Positions 1 through 5,669 of a stretch of DNA of 6,082 bases are shown piece after piece. The DNA is from Syntrophomonadaceae bacterium (GTDB lineage Bacteria; Bacillota; Dethiobacteria; DTU022). Position numbers and translations under genes: made by a program. Under the pieces are notes generated by a model that saw only the letters and a list, made by a program, of their open reading frames with translations, searched no databases and was not told the origin of the DNA. Every line of letters starts with the position of its first letter. Positions within the stretch are counted from its first letter, which is position 1. The stretch spans positions 1-6,082 of the forward strand of contig SLSE01000215.1 of assembly GCA_007130585.1 (NCBI GenBank). The letters run 5' to 3'.

Positions 1-920
1 AAAAAATGTCGGTGCGCGGCGCCCCGGCAATCGGTATAGCAGCTGCTTACGGCGTGGCACTGGCCGCCCGGGAGGCCGTGGTTAAGGAATTCAACGATAT
101 TGATACTTTCACTTTCCTGAAGGAAGCCGCGACGAAGCTGACGTCGACCCGCCCCACTGCCGTTAATTTATCCTGGGCGGTGCAGAGGATGGAAAAAGTC
201 TGGACAGAAAACCGGGAAACCGATCCCGGGACGCTGTTTCAGATCCTGCTGGAGGAAGCAAAGCAAATCCACGGCGAGGATATTGAGAATAACCGTAGAA
301 TTGGTTTTAACGGCGCCGAACTCGTCCCCCAGAAATCGTCAATCCTCACCCACTGCAATGCCGGGGCCCTGGCAACAGGCGGCTACGGAACAGCGCTTGG
401 GGTGGTACGGGCGGCAGATGAACAGGGCAAAGACGTTCATGTTTTTGTCGATGAAACGAGGCCCCTGCTACAGGGAGCAAGGATAACTGCATTCGAACTG
501 CTGGCTGATGATATCTCTGTCACTTTGATCACAGATAACTCGGCCGGACATCTCATGGCCACAGGTAAAGTGGATATAATTGTAGTGGGCGCCGACCGGG
601 TTGCCGCCAACGGCGATGTCGCCAATAAAATCGGCACCTATTCCCTGGCAGTCCTGGCCCAGTATCACCATATACCTTTTTATGTCGCTGCTCCAGTGTC
701 AACTATTGATATGTCAATTGAAAACGGCGCAGATATTGCTATTGAAAAACGCTCGGACAGGGAGATAACCCATCTCGAGGGGTGTGCTACTGCCCCCGAA
801 GGGATCACCGCTTATAACCCGGCTTTTGATATCACCCCGGCCCGGCTGGTTACGGCAATTATAACCGAGCGGGGAGTTGTATTCGAACCCGACCGGGACA
901 GACTGAGCAAACTATTTTAA
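1..920 (+). CDS. mtnA: S-methyl-5-thioribose-1-phosphate isomerase, N-terminally cut by window edge
   Basis: MtnA converts 5-methylthioribose 1-phosphate to 5-methylthioribulose 1-phosphate in the cytoplasm, in salvage of methylthioadenosine. The reading frame is open to the left edge. The ATG at 6 is an internal Met: it sits directly before the family motif VRGAPAIG, which normally lies about 40 residues into the protein, and a Lys codon precedes it in frame. Counting from that Met, the catalytic Cys is residue 117 (THCNAGALATGGYGTALG) and the catalytic Asp is residue 197 (VGADRVAANGD). The 80-residue spacing equals that of Cys160 and Asp240 in Bacillus subtilis MtnA, so about 43 residues are missing upstream. 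The C-terminus looks complete. The fold is shared with eIF2B-like subunits and with ribose-1,5-bisphosphate and 5-deoxyribose-1-phosphate isomerases. The neighbouring mtaD favours methylthioribose-phosphate or 5-deoxyribose-phosphate as substrate, but the sequence does not separate these. Confidence 0.95.
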   Translation, partial: KMSVRGAPAIGIAAAYGVALAAREAVVKEFNDIDTFTFLKEAATKLTSTRPTAVNLSWAVQRMEKVWTENRETDPGTLFQILLEEAKQIHGEDIENNRRIGFNGAELVPQKSSILTHCNAGALATGGYGTALGVVRAADEQGKDVHVFVDETRPLLQGARITAFELLADDISVTLITDNSAGHLMATGKVDIIVVGADRVAANGDVANKIGTYSLAVLAQYHHIPFYVAAPVSTIDMSIENGADIAIEKRSDREITHLEGCATAPEGITAYNPAFDITPARLVTAIITERGVVFEPDRDRLSKLF

Positions 921-925
921 AGGCC

Positions 926-1021
926 TTTCCGGAAGGGTCCGGGCAGGCGCCGCTCTGAGGCTGTTTCCAGGCCGGCGGTCATGCATATCCGCCCGAACCC
1001 TGCGCTACCGGGAAACTTTTT
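926..1021 (+). terminator. Candidate structured terminator or leader between mtnA and mtaD
   Basis: This stretch fills most of the only sizeable gap in the window. Read by eye, bases 926-932 (TTTCCGG) can pair with 1008-1015 (CCGGGAAA, one bulged G), and the outer stem is followed by CTTTTTAG at 1016-1023. Inside it, 935-947 can pair with 988-1000, with 11 of 13 positions paired (two A/C mismatches). Smaller inner hairpins are possible at 948-952/973-977 and at 961-970 (CTG-TTTC-CAG). A GC-rich structure ending in a T-run fits an intrinsic terminator after mtnA or an attenuator ahead of mtaD. I could not match it to SAM-I, SAH, cobalamin, glycine or T-box consensus elements from memory. The T-run is short and no folding energy was calculated, so the call is tentative. 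Confidence 0.35.
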
Positions 1022-1044
1022 AGAAGACTAACCCGGGCCGCCTC

Positions 1045-1050
1045 AAGGAG
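1045..1050 (+). promoter_or_regulatory. Ribosome-binding site deciding the TTG start of mtaD
   Basis: AAGGAG lies 7 bases before TTG at 1058. The next in-frame Met is residue 14, and starting there would remove the first beta strand (NILIKNALIVS) typical of this amidohydrolase family. The Shine-Dalgarno site and the family N-terminus together support the TTG start. Confidence 0.85.
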
Positions 1051-1057
1051 ACTTAAA

Positions 1058-2368
1058 TTGAACAATATATTGATCAAAAACGCCCTGATTGTGAGCATGG
1101 ATGAGAAACGAGAGGACTTTTTTTACGGCGATATCCTGGTTTCCGGAGATAAAATTGAAAATATTGCCGAACGCCCCGGAAAAATAACTGCTCAGGGCCC
1201 CCACCAGGTAATTGACGGAAGCGGCTTGCTGATAATGCCCGGCCTGATCAACACGCACGGTCATGCCGCGATGTCAATTTTTCGCGGTTATGCCGATGAC
1301 CTGCCCCTTAAGAAGTGGTTGGAAAACAAAATATGGCCGATTGAAGCAAAGCTGCAGAGCGATGATGTATACTGGGGCACAATGCTCAGCATAGCCGAGA
1401 TGATCAGGGGCGGGACAACTACTTTTACCGATATGTATTACTACATGGATCGTGTCGCAGAAGCGGTTTCGGAAAGCGGAATCAGGGCTGTGCTTTCCCG
1501 GGGCATGATTGGCCTGGACTTTGACCTGGAAAAGGGATTTGAAGATAGCAGGTCTTTTATAAATAACTGGCACGGCGCTGAAAACGGCCGGGTCAGCGTA
1601 ATACTCGGGCCGCATTCGGCTTACGGGGGCAGCGGCGACTTCATACAAAGGGTTGTTGATTTTGCAGCCGAAACAGGAAGGCCCCTGCAGATCCACCTGG
1701 CAGAAACCAGGGACGAGGTGGACGGCTGCCTGGAAGAACACGGGTGCTCCTCAACAATGATGCTCGCCGAAGCCGGTTTTTTTGATTTTAAGGTAATTGC
1801 CGCACACTGTGTCCATTTAAGCGATACTGATATCAACATCCTGGCGGAAAAAAATGTGGGTGTTTCCCACAACCCGGGAAGCAACCTTAAACTTGGCAGC
1901 GGTATTGCTCCCGTTAAAAAACTGCTGGAAAAGGGGATTAAGGTCGGCATTGGCACTGACGGGGCTGCCAGCAATAACAACCTTGATATGATCGAAGAAA
2001 TGCGCCTTGCCGCCCTGATCAGCAAAGGGTTCAATATGGATCCGACAGCCTTAAACGCCGGGACCGCACTGCAAATGGCCTGCCCTATGGGAGCTGAAAT
2101 TCTGGGGCTTGAGAAAAACGGGATTCTTAAAGCAGGTTACAGCGCAGACCTGATCGGCTTGCGGCTGGACCGCCCCCACCTGACACCCCTGCACGATCCG
2201 CTGGCTCACCTTGTTTACGCTTCCGCCGCGGCCGATGTCGACCTGGTAATGGTAGACGGCCGGATTCTATTCCAGGACGGGAACTTTAAAACACTGGATG
2301 AAGAAAGAATCAGGTTCGAGGCTTCGCGCTGTGCCGGGAGGCTTACCAATGATGGAAAGGACAGCTGA
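1058..2368 (+). CDS. mtaD: 5'-methylthioadenosine/S-adenosylhomocysteine deaminase
   Basis: This 436-residue cytoplasmic metal-dependent amidohydrolase deaminates methylthioadenosine and S-adenosylhomocysteine to the inosine forms; related enzymes also act on 5'-deoxyadenosine and adenosine. The layout is a small N-terminal beta domain (about 1-60), a TIM barrel (about 61-365) and a C-terminal strand region returning to the beta domain. Metal ligands are visible: His67 and His69 (INTHGHAAMSIFRG), His213 (QIHLAET, with Glu216), His250 (AAHCVHLS) and Asp301 (GTDGAASNNNLDM). These agree in order and spacing with His55, His57, His200, Glu203, His228 and Asp279 of Thermotoga TM0936, apart from about ten inserted residues in two places. 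His186 (GPHSAYG) matches TM0936 His173, and Arg148 (LSRGM) may match a ligand-carboxylate Arg there. The start is TTG, set by AAGGAG. Position after mtnA supports a role in handling S-adenosylmethionine by-products. Guanine or chlorohydrolase-like relatives are less likely. The stop is 6 bp before surE. Confidence 0.92.
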   Translation: MNNILIKNALIVSMDEKREDFFYGDILVSGDKIENIAERPGKITAQGPHQVIDGSGLLIMPGLINTHGHAAMSIFRGYADDLPLKKWLENKIWPIEAKLQSDDVYWGTMLSIAEMIRGGTTTFTDMYYYMDRVAEAVSESGIRAVLSRGMIGLDFDLEKGFEDSRSFINNWHGAENGRVSVILGPHSAYGGSGDFIQRVVDFAAETGRPLQIHLAETRDEVDGCLEEHGCSSTMMLAEAGFFDFKVIAAHCVHLSDTDINILAEKNVGVSHNPGSNLKLGSGIAPVKKLLEKGIKVGIGTDGAASNNNLDMIEEMRLAALISKGFNMDPTALNAGTALQMACPMGAEILGLEKNGILKAGYSADLIGLRLDRPHLTPLHDPLAHLVYASAAADVDLVMVDGRILFQDGNFKTLDEERIRFEASRCAGRLTNDGKDS

Positions 2369-2374
2369 CATAAG

Positions 2375-3175
2375 ATGAAAATACCGCACATCCTGGTTAC
2401 CAATGATGACGGAATTCACGCCGAGGGCATTCAAAGACTTTCCCAGGCGCTGTTTGAAGACAGCAACAACTACAGGTTGTCGATTATTGCGCCCGACCGC
2501 GAACGCAGCGCAATCGGACATGCCATAACCATGCACAAGCCGCTGCGCGTGGCAGAGGTAAGCTTTATGCACAACCCCGGGCTGAAAGGGTGGTCTGTTA
2601 ACGGCACCCCTTCCGACTGCGTTAAACTGGCGGTGGAAGCAATCCTTCCGGACCCGCCCGACATTGTCATTTCAGGTATTAACCGGGGCAGCAACCTGGG
2701 CACTGATGTCCTGTACTCGGGTACTGTTTCCGCTGCCGTTGAAGGGCTGCTCCTCGGCATTCCATCGGTTGCCGTATCACTAACCGGCAGCGGGACCGGC
2801 AGCAGCTTTATCTATTCCGCCCGGCTGATCAGCAGCATGGTTCCCAGGTTACTTGAAAACGATATTAAAGCTTCAAGCCTGATTAATATTAACATTCCTG
2901 TTGATGTAGACAGGATTAAAGGTATCCGGGTAACCAGGCTGGGACAGCGGCGCTACCGCAACGCCTTCGAAAAACGTGTTGACCCACGGGGTATGCACTA
3001 TTACTGGCTGGCCGGAGAACTGATTGAAGACGATCCCGAGGAAAAGGGAAGTGATACCAGGGCCGTACGGGAAGGCTATATTTCTGTAACTCCGATCCAT
3101 TTTCAGCTTACTGATCAATCGGCCTTGCCGGCCCTGGAAGAAATGGTCCGGGGCCTTAATCTGCCGGCCGTTTAG
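2375..3175 (+). CDS. surE: 5'/3'-nucleotidase SurE
   Basis: SurE is a cytoplasmic, divalent-metal-dependent phosphatase that removes phosphate from nucleoside 5'- and 3'-monophosphates; some members also trim short polyphosphate. The 266-residue protein has the usual family length. The N-terminal Rossmann-like motif HILVTNDDGIHAEGI supplies metal ligands Asp11 and Asp12, DRERSAIGHA supplies Ser45, and SGINRGSNLGTDVLYSGT supplies Asn103. These correspond to Asp8, Asp9, Ser39 and Asn95 of Thermotoga maritima SurE. TPIHFQLTD near the C-terminus matches the family ending (usually TPL plus aspartates). The ATG at 2375 gives the normal short N-terminus. The only purine-rich site upstream is GGAAAGGA at 2354-2361 inside the end of mtaD, 13 bases from the ATG, which is rather long, so translational coupling to mtaD is likely. 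Its neighbours suggest work on the purine nucleotide pool; the usual surE partner pcm is absent. Confidence 0.95.
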   Translation: MKIPHILVTNDDGIHAEGIQRLSQALFEDSNNYRLSIIAPDRERSAIGHAITMHKPLRVAEVSFMHNPGLKGWSVNGTPSDCVKLAVEAILPDPPDIVISGINRGSNLGTDVLYSGTVSAAVEGLLLGIPSVAVSLTGSGTGSSFIYSARLISSMVPRLLENDIKASSLININIPVDVDRIKGIRVTRLGQRRYRNAFEKRVDPRGMHYYWLAGELIEDDPEEKGSDTRAVREGYISVTPIHFQLTDQSALPALEEMVRGLNLPAV

Positions 3176-3200
3176 AATGTGAAGTACTGTATTCCAAAAG

Positions 3201-3207
3201 AGAGGAG
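3201..3207 (+). promoter_or_regulatory. Ribosome-binding site deciding the GTG start of rtcB
   Basis: AGAGGAG lies 8 bases before GTG at 3216. The first ATG in frame is codon 20 and has no comparable site at the right distance (nearest upstream purines are CGGGACAGG, directly abutting it), so GTG is the better start. The 40-bp gap after surE (3176-3215) shows no convincing terminator hairpin, which fits read-through from surE. Confidence 0.8.
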
Positions 3208-3215
3208 CTGTTAAA

Positions 3216-4640
3216 GTGGCTGCTTTAGAACCCTTTGGCGATAATTGCTACCGTATTTCACGCCGGGACAGGATGAAAGCAGACGTTCTTGTTTATCTCA
3301 ACCGGGAACTATACAACTCCTTTACTGAAGACCAGTCTTTAGAACAGTTAATTGATGCTGCTTCCCTGGATGGCGTGATCAGCCCGGTAATCGGCATGCC
3401 CGATATTCACAGCGGTTTTGGCCTGCCGATCGGGGGAGTTATGGCCATGGATGCCGAAAACGGCCTGATCTCGGCCGGGGCTGTAGGAATGGACATAAAC
3501 TGCGGTGTCCGCCTGCTGAGAACGGGGATCACAGCTTCGGAACTTGACAACTCTCAGCTTCGCGCCCTGATCGATTCAATTATAAAGCGGGTCCCAGGCG
3601 GCATAGGCCAGAAAAGCAGGCATTCCCCCCTGATCGGTAAACATTTTAACGCCCTGCTGAAAAAGGGCGCCCCCTTCCTGGTCGAACTCGGCTTCGGGCG
3701 GGAAGAAGACATTCAGCGCATAGAAGACGGGGGCTGCCTGCAGGGAGCAGACATCAGGGCGGTAAGTAAAAAAGCAGTGGACCGCGGCCGTCAGCTTTCC
3801 ACCATCGGCGGGGGAAACCATTTCATCGAGATCGGCTTAATCGACAGGGTTTATGACCGGCAGACCGCAGGGGTATACGGCCTGGAAGAAGGTCTCCTTA
3901 CGGTTTTGATCCACACTGGCAGCCGGGGATTCGGCCACCAGGTATGTACGGATTATTCCCGGACCATGAAGAAAGATGCCAAAAAGTACAACCTGGAGAT
4001 CCCGTCCGCCGGCCTTGCGGCAGTGCCGATTAAATCCAAAGAAGGCGAACAGTACTATGCGGCCATGGCCTGTGCCGTTAACTTTGCTTTTTGTAACCGG
4101 CAGTGGATTGCAGACGATGTGCGCAAAGCATTCCTGGAAACCCTTGGCGGCAGCGAAAGGGATTACGGCCTGGATCTCGTTTATGATGTGGCACATAACA
4201 CGGCCCAGTTCGAAAATATCGGCGGCCGCGAAATGCTTATTCACCGCAAAGGCGCCATCCGGGCGCTCCCGTCCGGCCACCCGGGAAACCCCGAGGTATA
4301 CCGGGAAAGCGGCCATCCCGTTATTATACCGGGCAGCATGGGCAGTTCTTCTTATGTCGTCAGGGCAAGGCAGGGAATAGAAGCTATTTATAATTCGGTA
4401 AATCACGGAGCCGGAAGAGTGCTTTCCCGGAAAGCTGCCAAAAAAGAAATATCTGTTGACCAGCTAAAGGAAAGGATGTCCGGCGTATTAATATCCGGAA
4501 AAAACTATAAGGCCTACCTCGATGAAGCCCCGCAGGCCTATAAAGATATTGACATGGTTGTCGACACCTTAACAGAAATCGGGTTCAGCGAAAAGGTTGC
4601 CCGTCTGAAACCGCTGGCCGTAATCAAGGGCGAAGAATAA
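3216..4640 (+). CDS. rtcB: RNA ligase RtcB (3'-phosphate/5'-hydroxyl, GTP-dependent)
   Basis: RtcB joins RNA ends bearing 2',3'-cyclic phosphate or 3'-phosphate to 5'-hydroxyl ends, using GTP and manganese through a covalent guanylyl-histidine; in bacteria it serves RNA repair. The 474-residue protein spans the whole family. Visible metal ligands are Asp93 and Cys96 (GAVGMDINCGVRLLRT), His202 (IGGGNHFIEI, with Asn201 and Glu205), His233 (LIHTGSRGFGHQV) and His328 (VAHNTAQFE). The guanylylated histidine is His397 in NHGAGRVLSRKAA. These match Asp95, Cys98, His203, His234, His329 and His404 of Pyrococcus horikoshii RtcB with steady offsets, so the active site looks intact. IPGSMGSSSYVV (371-382) and the C-terminal EAPQAYKDIDMVV are also family hallmarks. 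PDIHSGFGLPIGGV has Ser where Gln or Trp is frequent in characterised members. No archease gene, the usual activator, lies beside it in this window. It probably shares a transcript with surE. Confidence 0.96.
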   Translation: MAALEPFGDNCYRISRRDRMKADVLVYLNRELYNSFTEDQSLEQLIDAASLDGVISPVIGMPDIHSGFGLPIGGVMAMDAENGLISAGAVGMDINCGVRLLRTGITASELDNSQLRALIDSIIKRVPGGIGQKSRHSPLIGKHFNALLKKGAPFLVELGFGREEDIQRIEDGGCLQGADIRAVSKKAVDRGRQLSTIGGGNHFIEIGLIDRVYDRQTAGVYGLEEGLLTVLIHTGSRGFGHQVCTDYSRTMKKDAKKYNLEIPSAGLAAVPIKSKEGEQYYAAMACAVNFAFCNRQWIADDVRKAFLETLGGSERDYGLDLVYDVAHNTAQFENIGGREMLIHRKGAIRALPSGHPGNPEVYRESGHPVIIPGSMGSSSYVVRARQGIEAIYNSVNHGAGRVLSRKAAKKEISVDQLKERMSGVLISGKNYKAYLDEAPQAYKDIDMVVDTLTEIGFSEKVARLKPLAVIKGEE

Positions 4641-4674
4641 AAGGCAGCTTTGTTTAACTTTTCATCAAACCGGG

Positions 4675-4683
4675 AAAGAGGTG
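4675..4683 (+). promoter_or_regulatory. Ribosome-binding site of the cyclodeaminase-like gene
   Basis: AAAGAGGTG lies 7 bases before ATG at 4691 and fixes that start. The 50-bp gap 4641-4690 otherwise shows no terminator with a GC-rich stem and T-run, and no clear promoter by eye. Confidence 0.7.
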
Positions 4684-4690
4684 GCAGTGG

Positions 4691-5650
4691 ATGCTCTATC
4701 TGAACAAAGAAGACATTGTCAAAGCCGCAACACCGGACCAGGTAATGGATGCAATTGAAATCGCCTACGCCCTGGATCTCAGCGGTGAACACGAAAGCCC
4801 GCCCCGCATGCATGTAAACAGCGGAAATAATACCCTGCTTTACATGCCCTGCCTGACAGACAGTATTTTCGGCACAAAAATATTATCGCTGTTCCCCGGA
4901 AATGCAGACCGGGGTAAAGCTGTTATCCAGGGCTTAATGCTTTTAAACGATCCGGACACGGGGGAACCGCTGGCTTTACTCGATGGAGCCAGGCTGACCG
5001 CGGTCAGAACAGGCGCGGTCGGCGGTGTAGCCGTCCGGCATACAACTCCCGGTAACGCCAAAACTATCGGCCTGATCGGTGCCGGAATACAGGGTTTTCA
5101 CCAGATCTATTTTGCCTGCCAGGCAAGAAGTATCGACCGGGTTTACCTCTACGATCTATCTGAAACCAAACAGATCGAGTTAGCCGGCAAGCTAAAAGAG
5201 GCGCTCCCGGGAATCGGAATAGAAACTCCCTCATCAGTAGAGAAGCTGGTGGAAAACTCTGAAATAGTGATCACCGCAACTCCCGCTACCAACCCCGTTT
5301 TACCCGGGGACAGGGAACTGCTGAAGGGAAGGCACTATATCGGCATCGGGTCCTACAAGCCTGAAATGAGAGAATTTCCCCGGGTCCTTTATAGCCTGGT
5401 CAAAAATGTTTATATTGATACGGAACACGGCCTGGAAGAATCGGGAGACCTTATAACACCGCTGCAAAATGAATGGATCTCCCGGGAACAGATTGTCAGG
5501 TTTGGGGAAATTATTTTCAGCAAAATCCCCCCTCCACCAGAAGGTACAACTCTCTTTAAATCTGTCGGCATGGCCCTTTTCGATCTTGTGGTATCAGAAT
5601 TAATCTACCGCAGCGCCCTTAAAAATAAAATTGGCACTTTGTTAGCATAA
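4691..5650 (+). CDS. Ornithine cyclodeaminase/mu-crystallin family oxidoreductase, substrate unknown
   Basis: This 319-residue protein has the full length and layout of the family: an N-terminal substrate and dimer domain (about 1-120), a Rossmann NAD(P) domain (about 121-290) and a returning C-terminal helix. The dinucleotide loop is GLIGAGIQGFHQ at 127-138. Substrate-domain residues typical of the family are present: Arg39, Lys63 (GTKILSLFPGN) and Arg106 (LLDGARLTAVRTGAVGG). In true ornithine cyclodeaminase a catalytic Asp lies in a GGDCPGKTEL-type motif (Asp228 in Pseudomonas putida). Here that segment reads GIGSYKPEMREFP (217-229), placing Tyr222 at the Asp position. Mu-crystallin, a ketimine reductase, also lacks this Asp. 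Ornithine cyclisation is therefore unlikely; an NAD(P)H-dependent imine reductase or amino-acid dehydrogenase is more plausible. The serine dehydratase 19 bp downstream suggests a shared amino-acid pathway. The family call is firm; the reaction is not. Confidence 0.88.
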   Translation: MLYLNKEDIVKAATPDQVMDAIEIAYALDLSGEHESPPRMHVNSGNNTLLYMPCLTDSIFGTKILSLFPGNADRGKAVIQGLMLLNDPDTGEPLALLDGARLTAVRTGAVGGVAVRHTTPGNAKTIGLIGAGIQGFHQIYFACQARSIDRVYLYDLSETKQIELAGKLKEALPGIGIETPSSVEKLVENSEIVITATPATNPVLPGDRELLKGRHYIGIGSYKPEMREFPRVLYSLVKNVYIDTEHGLEESGDLITPLQNEWISREQIVRFGEIIFSKIPPPPEGTTLFKSVGMALFDLVVSELIYRSALKNKIGTLLA

Positions 5651-5658
5651 CTAACAGG
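5638..5658 (+). promoter_or_regulatory. Hairpin at gene junction overlapping the serine dehydratase ribosome-binding site
   Basis: Bases 5640-5645 (TGTTAG) pair perfectly with 5651-5656 (CTAACA), and two G-U pairs (5638-5639 with 5657-5658) can extend the stem to 8 bp. The five-base loop CATAA contains the stop codon of the upstream gene. The 3' arm takes in AGG of the AGGAG site (5656-5660) that precedes ATG at 5670 by 9 bases. A ribosome finishing the upstream gene would open the stem, so translational coupling is a reasonable inference. The stem is AT-rich and weak, and chance cannot be excluded. Confidence 0.35.
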
Positions 5659-5669
5659 AGAGTATAATC

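Noticed and set aside
6..8. ATG at 6 as the true start of mtnA
   Set aside because: It would remove about 43 conserved N-terminal residues; the frame is open to the window edge and no ribosome-binding site can be seen.
961..989. Possible promoter (CTGTTT, 17 bases, CATATC) upstream of mtaD
   Set aside because: Only about two of six and three of six positions agree with the sigma-70 consensus, which is expected by chance.
926..1015. A small structured RNA gene (tRNA-Sec, signal recognition particle RNA) or a SAM/SAH riboswitch in the mtnA-mtaD gap
   Set aside because: No T-loop GGTTCGA-type motif, no SRP domain IV loop motif and no SAM-I or SAH core sequence is visible; only general pairing was found.
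1274..1741. Open frame on the - strand (155 codons) inside mtaD
   Set aside because: It is antisense to conserved mtaD sequence, has no good ribosome-binding site that I can see and resembles no known family.
3976..4380. Second + strand open frame (134 codons) in another frame of rtcB
   Set aside because: It is rich in Pro, Arg, Ala and Ser as expected from a shifted frame, and it overlaps essential RtcB residues.
3837..4406. Long open frame on the - strand (189 codons) inside rtcB
   Set aside because: It lies fully within rtcB, whose active-site motifs are intact throughout, and its translation shows no recognisable motif. GC-rich coding DNA commonly leaves such antisense frames.
4653..4671. 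Weak GTTT...AAAC pairing after rtcB as a terminator
   Set aside because: A 4-bp AT-rich stem with a long loop and no following T-run does not make a credible terminator.
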